A stretch of DNA of 64,000 nt from an uncultured Sutterella sp. (lineage in GTDB: Bacteria > Pseudomonadota > Gammaproteobacteria > Burkholderiales > Burkholderiaceae_F): assembly GCA_902463725.1 (NCBI GenBank), contig CABQGK010000001.1, forward strand, positions 62,001 through 126,000, read 5' to 3'. The notes beneath the pieces are model-generated. The model worked only from the letters and a program-made list of their open reading frames with translations, made no database searches and was not told the origin of the DNA. Shown here one piece after another: positions 27,686-36,202 of this stretch; within the stretch, counting starts at the first letter, position 1; the number at the start of each line of letters is the position of its first letter. A program made the translations under genes and the position numbers.

Positions 27686-28159
27686 ATGCGAATTAGTGTC
27701 TTTTGTGTCGTTTGCTGCATCGGGTATGCGAGTGCGGCTGCTGCCGAGGTAGGCATGATGGGGGCGTTTGATCCCCTCGCGCCCGCTCAGGCGGAGTCCC
27801 CCGTGCGTCTCTGGAGTGAGATGAACGCCCGTGATCGCGCCGAACTTTGGCCCTATCTCGATCCGGTGACCCGCTCTGTGCATTGGCGCGATATGACGAA
27901 GCGTGAGCGCGAGGAAATGCGTTCGCACTTGTCCGCCGCGGAAAATGAGAAGATCCGTCGCCGTTACTGTTTTACAGAAGAAACCACCGGCGGCCATGCA
28001 CCTCGTGCGCGGAGTCCTTTGGCTGGATTGCGCGACAAGGATCGTAATCTCATGCGCCAGCAAATTATGGAGGTTCATATCGAGTTAGGCGGGGGGCGCG
28101 CACATCGTTTGCGTCCTGCAGCGGGCTCAGAGTTTCCAGTTCAGGCGCGTCTGCCGTAG
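27686..28159 (+). CDS. secreted DUF3106-like protein
   Basis: 157 residues from the ATG at 27686. A signal peptide covers about residues 1-22 (MRISVFCVVCCIGYASAAAA). The mature part contains short repeated helices with the pattern WSEMNARDRAELWPYL and WRDMTKREREEMRSHL, as in the betaproteobacterial DUF3106 proteins, whose function is unknown. It is likely periplasmic. It is divergent from ompR, so the GTTACAA repeats could control both. A clear terminator follows at 28209-28244. Confidence 0.7.
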   Translation: MRISVFCVVCCIGYASAAAAEVGMMGAFDPLAPAQAESPVRLWSEMNARDRAELWPYLDPVTRSVHWRDMTKREREEMRSHLSAAENEKIRRRYCFTEETTGGHAPRARSPLAGLRDKDRNLMRQQIMEVHIELGGGRAHRLRPAAGSEFPVQARLP

Positions 28160-28208
28160 TGCTTTTCGATAGCTGCGTTGCGACACGCCCATTCATCTCT
28201 CTCACGCT

Positions 28209-28244
28209 AAGAGCGATTCGTCAGCAAGGACGGTCGCTCTTTTG
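28209..28244 (+). terminator. intrinsic terminator after the DUF3106-like gene
   Basis: AAGAGCGA (28209-28216) pairs with TCGCTCTT (28234-28241) around a 17-base loop, followed by TTGTTATT. Confidence 0.8.
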
Positions 28245-28280
28245 TTATTGGGGTGGCGGGCGTTGGGGCGGTGCTGCTCG

Positions 28281-28286
28281 TATAAT
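28281..28286 (+). promoter_or_regulatory. -10 hexamer of the tsaB operon promoter
   Basis: A perfect TATAAT stands 37-42 bases before the tsaB start codon, directly after the terminator of the preceding gene. No good -35 is present at 17 bases, so an activator may be needed or the site may be weak. Confidence 0.5.
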
Positions 28287-28322
28287 GTCGAGATTCTTCA
28301 TTTGCCGAGGTTTATGTTCACC

Positions 28323-29051
28323 ATGCAGGATGCTCTTCTTGCCATTGATACTGCCAACCAAACCTGTGCGGTCGCGCTCATTTGTGAGCGCGAGCCCGAA
28401 CGCGCGTACTGGCGTGCGGAGAGCGTGGGCAATCGCCATGCTGAGCGTATTTTGAGCATGATTGATGAGGTGCTTGCCGAGGCGGGCGTAAGCAAAAATG
28501 CGCTAGGGACCATCGCATTTGGTCAGGGGCCAGGAAGTTTCACGGGTCTACGTGTGGCTTGTGGCGTAGCGCAGGGCTTGGCTTGGGCGCTGAATGTGCC
28601 GATGGCGCAGATCAATAATCTCGAGGCAGCCGCGCAGGCGGTCGTCGATGCGGATAAGCTCGCCGCCGATCAGTGCATTGCCATCCTAAACGATGCGCGT
28701 ATGCAAGAGATTTATGCCGCGGTTTATCGCATGCAGGGGCCAGGGCACCGGGTCGTTGAGCAGCTCGGCGCGCAACTCCTTCGCCCTGAAGAGGTTTCCA
28801 AGTGGTTGCTTGAACTTGGCGTAACCCATGTGGCAGGTTCGGCGCTCTCTGAGTACGCGGCGCAAATTACCTTGCCCGAGGGCGTGCTCGCGCACGCGGT
28901 GCCCGAGAGCATGATTGTCTCGATGGCGCAACTTGCTCGCCTTGATCGTGAGGCGGGGGCACTGGTGTCTGCAGCGCTTGCTCACCCGCTTTATGTGCGT
29001 GATCGCGTCGCGCTCACGATTGAGCAGCGCGCTCGCGGTGAGAAACTCTAA
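28323..29051 (+). CDS. tsaB: tRNA threonylcarbamoyladenosine biosynthesis protein TsaB
   Basis: 242 residues. TsaB is the ASKHA-fold partner of TsaD and TsaE in making t6A37 on ANN-decoding tRNAs. The N terminus LLAIDTANQTCAVALIC, the motif FGQGPGSFTGLRVACGVAQGLA (in parts: FGQGPGSFTGLRV at about 66-78) and INNLEAAAQAV are typical. Two in-frame ATGs exist; the one at 28314 is only 3 bases from the GAGG site while that at 28323 is 12 away and matches family length better. It opens a plus-strand operon tsaB-rimI-udg-yhdT-panF with 0-3 base junctions. Confidence 0.93.
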   Translation: MQDALLAIDTANQTCAVALICEREPERAYWRAESVGNRHAERILSMIDEVLAEAGVSKNALGTIAFGQGPGSFTGLRVACGVAQGLAWALNVPMAQINNLEAAAQAVVDADKLAADQCIAILNDARMQEIYAAVYRMQGPGHRVVEQLGAQLLRPEEVSKWLLELGVTHVAGSALSEYAAQITLPEGVLAHAVPESMIVSMAQLARLDREAGALVSAALAHPLYVRDRVALTIEQRARGEKL

Positions 29052-29494
29052 TGCTAATTCGTGAAATGCGCCCCGAGGATGTGGGGGACGTGACGCGCGG
29101 TGAGCGCTTGGTCGAAGAGACACCATGGCATCGGGGCGACATTCTTGATGCGTTGCGCGAGGGCTGGTGGTGCGTCGTGGGTGAGATCGATGGAGAGGTC
29201 GTGAGTTGGGCCATTATGCGCGCCGTGCTCGACGAAAGTGAACTCCTCACGATTGGTGTGATGCCCGATGCGCAACGTCGTGGCATTGGTGAGGCGACAC
29301 TACGGGCGCTTCTTGATAAGATGAAGGACGAACACATCACGCAGTGCTTTTTGGAGGTTCGAGAGAGCAATATTCGTGCTCAGAATCTCTACCGAAAGTG
29401 CGGTTTTGTAAAAGTGGGTGTGCGAAAAGACTACTATCGATTGGGAGAGGGGCGCGAAAACGCCATTCTGATGCGCTACGAGAGGGGAAACTAA
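29051..29494 (+). CDS. rimI: ribosomal-protein-S18-alanine N-acetyltransferase (GNAT)
   Basis: 147 residues with the GNAT fold. Acetyl-CoA binding motif A is LLTIGVMPDAQRRGIGEATLRALL (in parts: IGVMPDAQRRGIGEATL, about residues 72-88), followed by CFLEVRESNIRAQNLYRKCGF, the conserved RimI beta-alpha end. It acetylates the N-terminal alanine of S18. The ATG overlaps the tsaB stop (TAATG). tsaB-rimI adjacency is common in proteobacteria and supports the call. Confidence 0.93.
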   Translation: MLIREMRPEDVGDVTRGERLVEETPWHRGDILDALREGWWCVVGEIDGEVVSWAIMRAVLDESELLTIGVMPDAQRRGIGEATLRALLDKMKDEHITQCFLEVRESNIRAQNLYRKCGFVKVGVRKDYYRLGEGRENAILMRYERGN

Positions 29495-29497
29495 GGG

Positions 29498-30406
29498 ATG
29501 CTGTTGCCAGAGGTCAGTCGAATTTGGGACGCACTAAAGATTGGGCCAGAGTGGCTCATGCGTCCGCTCGAAGCTTCTGCGCGAGAGGCCGCTAGAAGTG
29601 AAGGGGCGGCCGTCGAGCGTGAGGCGCCCTCTGAGAAAAGTGCAGTCCGCTCGCCTGCTCCGAGCGCTCCTCTAGGCCAGAGGCCGCCGAGCGTCTCAAG
29701 TCGTCCTACTACCAGAGCCGCGGCAAACTCTACGCCCACGCAGCCCGCGCGCACCGCTGTGCTTACCAAGAAAGCGGTGGAACCGATCTCAGCGCAGACG
29801 CTTGAGAAAATTCGCACGGCCGACTGGGAACAGCTCGCTGAGCTTGCTAACGCCTGCCGAGCCTGTGAAATGGGTGCCACGCGCCAGCATGTGGCGTTCT
29901 CCGACGGCGTGGCGCCGTCGGGTTTTGTGCTCATTGGTGAGGCGCCTGGCCGAGAAGAAGATTTGCAAGGCAAGCCTTTTGTTGGCAATTCTGGCCAACT
30001 TCTTACGGCGATGCTTGCTGCGCTCGGTATTTCCCGCCCCAATGGGGTCACCATTATTAATGTGCTCAAGTGCCGCCCACCCGAAAACCGCGATCCACAA
30101 GAAGCCGAAGTCGAGCAGTGCTCGCACTTCCTTGAGCGCCAACTAAAGTTGCTTGCGCCTTCTGTCGTACTGCTCTCGGGGCGTCACGCGACGATGGCCA
30201 TTCTTGGGCTTTCGCGTGAGAGTAGCATCTCTTCGATGCGCGGTCGAGTGCATGATGTTCACTGGCGGGGGCTCTCGTTTAAGGCCGTCGTCACGTTCCA
30301 TCCTTCCTACCTCTTGCGCCGCCCCATGGAAAAGGTGAAGGCCTGGGAAGATCTGCTTCTTCTTAAGACTGCGCTAGAAGAGGCAGGTATTACAGCTCAC
30401 AATTAA
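29498..30406 (+). CDS. family 4/5-type uracil-DNA glycosylase with Fe-S cluster
   Basis: 302 residues. The first 105 or so are low-complexity Ala/Pro/Ser/Glu-rich and probably disordered. The catalytic half has the UdgA-type signature GEAPGREEDLQGKPFVG (motif A), NVLKCRPPENRDP, and HPSYLLRRPMEK (motif B). Four cysteines arranged as C-x2-C (CRAC) and C-x15-C (CRPP to EQC) should bind a 4Fe-4S cluster. It removes uracil from DNA in base-excision repair. It starts three bases after rimI and is in the same operon. The N-terminal extension is common in proteobacterial members and has no known role. Confidence 0.9.
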   Translation: MLLPEVSRIWDALKIGPEWLMRPLEASAREAARSEGAAVEREAPSEKSAVRSPAPSAPLGQRPPSVSSRPTTRAAANSTPTQPARTAVLTKKAVEPISAQTLEKIRTADWEQLAELANACRACEMGATRQHVAFSDGVAPSGFVLIGEAPGREEDLQGKPFVGNSGQLLTAMLAALGISRPNGVTIINVLKCRPPENRDPQEAEVEQCSHFLERQLKLLAPSVVLLSGRHATMAILGLSRESSISSMRGRVHDVHWRGLSFKAVVTFHPSYLLRRPMEKVKAWEDLLLLKTALEEAGITAHN

Positions 30407-30411
30407 CCGTG

Positions 30412-30765
30412 ATGAACGCTAACGATCAGCCAGAACGCGCCTTGACGCGCTCTGGGACTCCGCTCACACAAAGCAGCCGCGATGCTTACGAGGCAGCACT
30501 GCTTGCTGCCTCACGAGAGGCGCGCGCCACGCTCGCAGTCTCCATCGTCATCTTTGCTTTTTTCTGGCTCATGATTGCGCTCTTTGGAGAGAGTCAAGCA
30601 GCCTTTTGGGGTATGCCGCTTTGGTTTTGGCTCTCTTGCATTGGGGGCTATGTGTTATCGGTGCTCGGCGTGATTTGGCTCACGCGTCATGTCTTTGTCG
30701 ACGTGGATTTCAGTGTGGCTGATGCCTTGCGCGCGGCTGATGCTCAGCAAGAGGAGGCGCGATGA
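30412..30765 (+). CDS. yhdT: YhdT (DUF997) small membrane protein
   Basis: 117 residues starting at the ATG 30412 (a GTG immediately precedes it). Two membrane segments are visible (about residues 37-58 and 68-92; SIVIFAFFWLMIALFG and WFWLSCIGGYVLSVLG), followed by the family end WLTRHVFVDVDF. YhdT proteins are encoded directly before panF and are thought to assist or regulate the pantothenate symporter; the mechanism is unproven. The panF ATG overlaps its stop codon (ATGA). Confidence 0.88.
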   Translation: MNANDQPERALTRSGTPLTQSSRDAYEAALLAASREARATLAVSIVIFAFFWLMIALFGESQAAFWGMPLWFWLSCIGGYVLSVLGVIWLTRHVFVDVDFSVADALRAADAQQEEAR

Positions 30766-32258
30766 TCCTCCTACCGTTGTTGCTATTTCTAGCGCTTTTA
30801 GTTTTGGTGAGCTTTTGGGCAGACCGCTCGTTGGGCGCTGCGCGCTTTACGAGTCGCTACTTCATTGGGGAGCGCACGCTCAACGGTTTTGTCCTTGCGA
30901 TGACGCTGGTGGCAACCTATGGCAGCGTGAGCTCGTTTGTCTCGGGACCAGGGATCGCCTGGAATTTGGGGCTGGGCTGGGTGGTTTTTGCTGCGCCGCA
31001 AGTGATTGCGGGCTTTCTGCTCCTTGGGGTGGCAGGGAAAAAACTGGCGCTCGTTGCTCGCGCGACCGGCGCCGTCACGGTCATCGATGTGATCCGCGCT
31101 CGCTACGGTGCGAGTAGGGCGGGGCGAGCGCTCGCACTGGTACTTGCACTTCTGATGTTGCTCTTTTTTACCACGATGATGGTGGGGCAGTTCATTGGCG
31201 GCGCACAGATATTTAGCAAAGCAGCGCACGTGGACTATGGTTGGGCGCTTTTGCTCTTTGGTTTTGTGACGGTACTCTACACCGCCTTTGGTGGTTTTCG
31301 TGCCGTCGCGCTTACCGATATGGTCTGCGCGCTTCTGATGATCACGGGGATGGCGCTTTTGGGCGTGCACATACTTGATGAGGCGGGCGGGATCTCCGCG
31401 ATTTACGAGCGGCTCGCTACGATGGTGCCGCACGGCGCCGACAGCCAAGGCGCGTTACTCTCCCCTAATTCAGGGGGGCACCTCTCATGGGCACTGCTGC
31501 TTTCAGCCTGGGTCCTGGTGGGCTTTGGTACGCTGGGGCTACCGCAGTCTGCGGTGCGTTGCATGAGTTACCGACACTCTGCTGATCTCAATATGGCCAT
31601 GGTGGTTTCGACCGTGGTGTGCGGCGCGCTCATGATTGGCATGACGCTCATTGGCGTTTGGATGCGCGCGGTAATGGATGTCAACCCCGCACTGATTGGT
31701 GGCACCGACGCCATCATGCCGACCTTTATCGCCGAGCATATGTCACCGCTGCTTGCGGGGGTGACGCTTATTGGTCCCTTGGCAGCCACAATGTCCACGG
31801 TCAGTTCCCTGCTTCTGGCGGCATCTTCTGCTATTGTTAAAGATCTGCTTATGGTTTGGGCTCCCGACTGGGAACGCACGCGTCCGCTCACGCTGAAACG
31901 CTTTACACGGCTACTGACCGCAGCCATTGGCGTGCTTGCATTAGTGCTCGCGTATAAGCCCTTGGATGTTATTGCGTGGATTAACCTTTTTGCCTTTGGC
32001 GGCCTCGAGCTTTCATTTCTGCTGCCACTCATCGGTGGGCTATTTTGGCGGCGTGCAACCGCCTTTGGGGCGCTACTGTCCGTGGTGGGCAGCATGGCGG
32101 TGTACCTTTGTTCGACGCTTTTCAAAATCTCGCTTTGGGGTACGCATAATATCGTGCCAGCCATGGGGGTTGCGGTTGTGCTCTTTGTGCTCGGCTCACT
32201 GATGGGCTCAAAGAGCGCGCAACGCGTGGATGCCTTTTTCCTGCGGCAGCATGAGTGA
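30762..32258 (+). CDS. panF: sodium/pantothenate symporter
   Basis: 498 residues with about 13 membrane helices of the SSS family. It imports pantothenate with Na+ for coenzyme A synthesis. N-terminal RYFIGERTLNGFVLAMTLVATYGSVSSFVSGPG (in parts: YFIGERTLNGF, then SSFVSGPGIAWN) and the Na+-site-like SVSSFVSG and MSTVSSLLLAASSAIVKDL regions are typical. Translational coupling to yhdT is likely because the start overlaps its stop. Confidence 0.93.
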   Translation: MILLPLLLFLALLVLVSFWADRSLGAARFTSRYFIGERTLNGFVLAMTLVATYGSVSSFVSGPGIAWNLGLGWVVFAAPQVIAGFLLLGVAGKKLALVARATGAVTVIDVIRARYGASRAGRALALVLALLMLLFFTTMMVGQFIGGAQIFSKAAHVDYGWALLLFGFVTVLYTAFGGFRAVALTDMVCALLMITGMALLGVHILDEAGGISAIYERLATMVPHGADSQGALLSPNSGGHLSWALLLSAWVLVGFGTLGLPQSAVRCMSYRHSADLNMAMVVSTVVCGALMIGMTLIGVWMRAVMDVNPALIGGTDAIMPTFIAEHMSPLLAGVTLIGPLAATMSTVSSLLLAASSAIVKDLLMVWAPDWERTRPLTLKRFTRLLTAAIGVLALVLAYKPLDVIAWINLFAFGGLELSFLLPLIGGLFWRRATAFGALLSVVGSMAVYLCSTLFKISLWGTHNIVPAMGVAVVLFVLGSLMGSKSAQRVDAFFLRQHE

Positions 32259-32314
32259 TGGTTTGGGGCGGTATTTCTAGCCTTGCCCCCTGAAAGGAGA
32301 AGACCGGAGTCGCT

Positions 32315-33970
32315 ATGACTATCCTGATTCAGATCATCGGTGCTGTGGCCCTTTTGATTTGGGGTACGCACTCCATTCGTACGGGGATGTTCCGTACGTT
32401 CGGCGATCAGCTTCGACGCTGGCTTGCGCGCAATTTGAGCACTCGGCTCAATGCCTTTGTTGCCGGGATGGGGCTCTCGATGATGCTGCAGAGTTCGACA
32501 GCCTCCGCGCTTGTGGTGTCGAGCTTTCAGAAAAAGGGGCTAGTGACCACTGCGATTGCGCTCTGCTCGGTGCTCGGGGCGGATTTCGGCAGTGCTTTGA
32601 TGGTGCGCGTGCTCTCCCTTAATGTGGCCATCCTTATTCCTATTTTGCTCTTTGGCGGCGTGTTGCTGTACCTCAAAAAAGAGCGCTCCCCGATGGGTCA
32701 GTTTGGCCTGATACTTCTTGGGCTCGCGTTTGTCATGATGGCGCTCAAGATGATTTCCGCTTCCACCGCGCCCCTTAAAGAAATGCCCGAGTTGATCGGC
32801 TTTTTTGAACATATTGCCAATGTGCCCCTCATGGCCGTGGGCTCAGGTATGTTGATGGCCCTGGTGTGCTTTTCTTCGCTTGCGGTGGTGATGATTACGG
32901 CGGGCACAGTCGCTGCGGGCGTTGTCGATGCGACGGCAGCACTCTGGATTGTGCTCGGGGCCAATCTCGGTAGTGCCTTTTTGGCGGTGATTACCACGTG
33001 GGGGTCGAGTGCGATGGCGCGTCGAGCGCCCACCGGAAATTGTCTCTTTCGAGTTGGCGCTTTCGTCTTTGGCGCGCTCTGGGTTGCGCTGCTACCGGAG
33101 ACGCTTTCGGGGCTCGTGCATCTAGACGGGGGCATCATCTACTTTCATATTCTCTTTAACGGGATTGCTGGTCTAGTGGGTGTGTTTTTTGTCAAAGGCA
33201 TGGCCATCATTGTGGAGACGTGGTTGCCAGCGAAGTCGCTGGCCGAAGAGGATGAGGGCGCCATTCGGCTACTGACTAAAGAGGGGCTCATGAGCGCGCA
33301 AACCGCGCTGGAGGCGAGTCGTCAAGAGGTGATCCATAACGTTGAGTTGCTCTCTCGCTTTTGGAGTGACTTAAACGAGTTGCTCACGCGCAACCCCGAG
33401 TACGGTGAAATTCAACTCATGCGTGAACGAAAAAAGCACCTCTATAGCCGCTCACAGGCGATCACGCGCTACATGACTGAAATTCTGCAGATGACGCTCT
33501 CTGGAAATGAGGCGCGGCTCTGGCAAAAGCTGAGAAATGCAACGGGCACGCTTGAGTTTGCAACTCGCGTCGCGGATAACGCCTTTAAGCAGCTTGCGAG
33601 AAAGAAGTGCGCGAACAATCGCTTTTTCTCGCACGAGGGGGAACATGAGCTCACAGTGCTCCATACCCGCATTGCGCATAACCTAGAGGTGCTTCTCAAG
33701 TATCTACAGACCGATAACGCAGAGGAGTATGAGCAGGCGCGTAAATGGCTAATGAACGAAAAAAGCTTGATGGTGGCTGCGGACTTTTCACTCGTGGAGC
33801 GCCACGTTAAGCGTTTGAGCCGCGGTGAGAGCGAAGCCGTGGAAACCTCCACCCTCCACGTGGATTTACTCACCCTTTTCCGACGCTTCAACCACCTTAT
33901 TTGCTCTGTGGCTACGTTTGAGGCGCCCGAGCAAGAGAGCGCTGAATTGGAAGACCGTGTAATGCTCTAA
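32315..33970 (+). CDS. Na+/Pi cotransporter family protein (NptA/YjbB type)
   Basis: 551 residues. The N-terminal half has two QSSTA-type repeats of the Na/Pi-II family: MGLSMMLQSSTASALVVSSF near residues 50-69 and, in the second half of the transporter, LGANLGSAFLAVITTWGSS near 218-236. The C-terminal 200 residues form a PhoU-like helical domain (SRQEVIHNVELLSRFWSDLNE). Members move phosphate, often outward, with Na+. It follows panF by 56 bases with its own AAAGGAGA site, so it may be in the same transcript. Confidence 0.88.
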   Translation: MTILIQIIGAVALLIWGTHSIRTGMFRTFGDQLRRWLARNLSTRLNAFVAGMGLSMMLQSSTASALVVSSFQKKGLVTTAIALCSVLGADFGSALMVRVLSLNVAILIPILLFGGVLLYLKKERSPMGQFGLILLGLAFVMMALKMISASTAPLKEMPELIGFFEHIANVPLMAVGSGMLMALVCFSSLAVVMITAGTVAAGVVDATAALWIVLGANLGSAFLAVITTWGSSAMARRAPTGNCLFRVGAFVFGALWVALLPETLSGLVHLDGGIIYFHILFNGIAGLVGVFFVKGMAIIVETWLPAKSLAEEDEGAIRLLTKEGLMSAQTALEASRQEVIHNVELLSRFWSDLNELLTRNPEYGEIQLMRERKKHLYSRSQAITRYMTEILQMTLSGNEARLWQKLRNATGTLEFATRVADNAFKQLARKKCANNRFFSHEGEHELTVLHTRIAHNLEVLLKYLQTDNAEEYEQARKWLMNEKSLMVAADFSLVERHVKRLSRGESEAVETSTLHVDLLTLFRRFNHLICSVATFEAPEQESAELEDRVML

Positions 33971-34052
33971 GGAGAATGACGCCACACCTTCCGTGTGGTG
34001 TTTTCACAACAAAGTCCGCTGTCAAAAAAGAGTAAATTTTCCCTTCGGTTGA

Positions 34053-34067
34053 TGAGAATCAAACTCA
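34053..34067. promoter_or_regulatory. Fur-like box 1 upstream of the porin
   Basis: TGAGAATCAAACTCA matches the 7-1-7 Fur consensus TGATAAT-N-ATTATCA at most positions, and the wider ATGAG/CTCAT is a perfect palindrome. It lies 188 bases before the porin start. Confidence 0.5.
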
Positions 34068-34132
34068 TTTACATTCGCAAAATTTGGATATCGGATCGTC
34101 AGGTGGAATAAATTTCATATAAATCAATAGTT

Positions 34133-34157
34133 TGAATAGTATTGAAAACACTATTCA
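34133..34157. repeat. perfect inverted repeat TGAATAGT / ACTATTCA upstream of the porin
   Basis: Eight-base arms around a 9-base spacer. A second pair, AATTTCAT (34111-34118) and ATGAAATT (34180-34187), encloses it. The arrangement resembles a regulator operator or a DNA-bending region just upstream of the promoter. Confidence 0.45.
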
Positions 34158-34185
34158 TACCAACTGGTCTTGATTTTTAATGAAA

Positions 34186-34228
34186 TTGATTCTTAATCTT
34201 TTCCTCTGTATATTGAGAATAACTCTCA
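34186..34228 (+). promoter_or_regulatory. porin promoter with overlapping Fur-like box 2
   Basis: -35 TTGATT at 34186-34191 and -10 TATATT at 34209-34214 are separated by 17 bases. The Fur-like palindrome TGAGAATAACTCTCA at 34214-34228 covers the expected transcription start, the position where Fur-Fe would repress. Confidence 0.6.
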
Positions 34229-34254
34229 GTACAACTCTTCCTATGAGGAAAATT

Positions 34255-35349
34255 ATGAAGACTTCGTTCAAGCTTGCCGCGCTTGCTGCGGCTCTTGGCA
34301 TGGCGATGACTGCTCAGGCAGCTGACATTACGCTTTATGGTTCTGTGTCCACGGGTCTCGTTGTGAAGCATACGGCCGCTGCAGGTACCAAAGGTGAAGA
34401 GGGCTATGTGGCTAAGCAAACCTCCTACGGTATGGAAAGCGGCTGGTACGGTGACTCCAACTGGGGTATTACCGGCGGTGAAGAGCTCGGCAATGGCTGG
34501 AAGGTTGGCTTTACGCTTGAGAGCAACTTCAACAGCGACGACGGCTCGATGGGCGAAGCAGGGAGAATTTTTGACAGCCAGTCCTACCTCACGATCGGTA
34601 ACGACTTCGTGACGTTGGCCGCGGGTCGCGTTGGTGCGCTCTCCTCGGGCGGCGGTGACTTTGACCTTTTGGGCGGCTTTGATCCGCTAGAAGCGAAGTT
34701 TGGCATTGGTGGTATGGGTGTGTTCGTGACGCGTGATCTCGTTGCCAACAATACGTTAGCGGCGCTGGTTACGCCCGTGCAAGGGTTAACACTCGCGGGT
34801 GCCATCTCGAGCGGCGTTGAGGATGATGCTGGTCGTTGGGTTGACAATGTGCACTACCACGCATTAGCGGCTCACTACGAAGTGGATGCGCTCGCAGCGA
34901 GCCTCATTTATGAACGCGTACGTCTGCCCGAGGCTCAAGACGTGGATGTCTACTCGTTTGGTTTGAGCTACGACTTCGGTGTGATCAAGCCCATGCTGGC
35001 CTATCAGTATGGCAAGCACGTGACGGATCTTGCCAACGAAACGCTTGAGGGCCTTTTTGCTGGCGAACGCGGCAAAACGCAATCGATGTTGCTTGGTGTG
35101 ACGGCGCCTGTCTTTGGTGGCAACCTGATGGTGTCCGTGCAGCATTTTGGTGCTAAGTATGAAGAAAGCGGCGAGAAGCTTGCTGCGAACGTATTTGGCA
35201 TAGGATACGACTACCCGCTCAGCAAGCGTACGTCGCTCTATACGGGGGCGACCTATGCCAAGGGTGGCAAGGGCCTCAAGAAGGGTAAGGAAGGTAGTGC
35301 TGAATTCAACAGCTATGCCTTTGGCGTGGGCCTCAAGCACACGTTCTAA
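34255..35349 (+). CDS. betaproteobacterial general porin (porin_4 type)
   Basis: 364 residues from the ATG at 34255 behind GAGGA; an upstream in-frame extension is not conserved. The signal peptide MKTSFKLAALAAALGMAMTAQA is followed by ADITLYGSVSTGLV, the hallmark of neisserial/burkholderial porins, and GWYGDSNWGITGGEELGNGWKVGF (in parts: GDSNWGITGGEELGNGWK). The C-terminal FGVGLKHTF has the terminal Phe for BAM recognition. It forms a trimeric 16-strand channel for small solutes. Its promoter region carries two Fur-like boxes, unusual for a general porin, so iron availability may control it. A TetR gene follows. Confidence 0.93.
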   Translation: MKTSFKLAALAAALGMAMTAQAADITLYGSVSTGLVVKHTAAAGTKGEEGYVAKQTSYGMESGWYGDSNWGITGGEELGNGWKVGFTLESNFNSDDGSMGEAGRIFDSQSYLTIGNDFVTLAAGRVGALSSGGGDFDLLGGFDPLEAKFGIGGMGVFVTRDLVANNTLAALVTPVQGLTLAGAISSGVEDDAGRWVDNVHYHALAAHYEVDALAASLIYERVRLPEAQDVDVYSFGLSYDFGVIKPMLAYQYGKHVTDLANETLEGLFAGERGKTQSMLLGVTAPVFGGNLMVSVQHFGAKYEESGEKLAANVFGIGYDYPLSKRTSLYTGATYAKGGKGLKKGKEGSAEFNSYAFGVGLKHTF

Positions 35350-35541
35350 AGAACCGAGCTAGGTCTTTCTCGAGCGCTCTCGCACAGGCTGCGCGAGCGC
35401 TACTTTTGGACACCCGCTTCTTGCCGCAGCGCTCAGCGGGTGTCTTTTTCCCTCTACAGCATTGATTGCGTCTCGTGCTTTTGGGGTTTTGATGGACGAC
35501 GTCCACGCGCGCTTTGCGTGGCATCACGATCACGCTCTACC

Positions 35542-36117
35542 ATGTCTGAACAAACGCCCAAAAAAGGCCGTACCAATGGCCGTGCCACGCGCGCAAAAAT
35601 TCTGCGCGCCGCGCAAAGCATCCTCCTTGGGGAAGGTAGTGACTTTCTCTCGATTGACCGCATCATCGCGCGTGCGGAAATCAGTAAAGGAGCTTTCATG
35701 TACCACTTCCCGTCAAGAAACGCTTTGCTTGACGCACTCACCGAACCGATGCAGACTCAGATGCCGCCGCCGCGCCTCTCTGCTGGCGCCGTCAGTGACG
35801 CGCTCGAACAAAGTCGAGCGGAAAATGCGCGGGAGAGATTGGCAACGCTTCTTAGCCTCTACTTCGCGGAGCGGCAGCGTTGCACGCCTAAAGCGGCGCT
35901 ACGAGCGCAGTGTCGCTCGCATCTCGATGCGCTCAACGACGCCGCGGACGAAGCGAGCGCCGCAGATAGTGACAACGGTTTCCTTCGTGCGTTTTGTGCT
36001 GATGCGGCTGCGCTCTATGAGGCGCTTGGTATTGCGCTCTTGAGCGATGAGGAAAAGGAGCGGTTAACGCGCTTCCTTGACGAGCCCGCCAAGACCCTAG
36101 ACGCGCCAAAACAGTAG
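35542..36117 (+). CDS. TetR-family transcriptional regulator
   Basis: 191 residues from the ATG at 35542 (MSEQTPKKGRTNGRATR). The N-terminal helix-turn-helix is clear: RAKILRAAQSILLGEG, then SIDRIIARAEISKGAFMYHFPSRNALLDAL (in parts: RAEISKGAFMYHFPSR at about 45-60). The ligand-binding domain is not diagnostic. No ribosome binding site is obvious. It lies 190 bases after the porin, which is a possible target, but nothing in the sequence proves that. Confidence 0.88.
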   Translation: MSEQTPKKGRTNGRATRAKILRAAQSILLGEGSDFLSIDRIIARAEISKGAFMYHFPSRNALLDALTEPMQTQMPPPRLSAGAVSDALEQSRAENARERLATLLSLYFAERQRCTPKAALRAQCRSHLDALNDAADEASAADSDNGFLRAFCADAAALYEALGIALLSDEEKERLTRFLDEPAKTLDAPKQ

Positions 36118-36134
36118 CGCTCTCCCAAGAAAAT

Positions 36135-36160
36135 AAGCCCGCACAATTGGCGGGCTTTTA
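36135..36160. terminator. bidirectional terminator between tetR-like gene and guaA
   Basis: AAGCCCGC (36135-36142) pairs with GCGGGCTT (36150-36157), loop of 7, with T-rich ends on both strands, between convergent genes. Confidence 0.85.
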
Positions 36161-36202
36161 CGCGAAGGGACCATTCGCGGCCCCTTCAGCGGCGTGCGGG
36201 AA

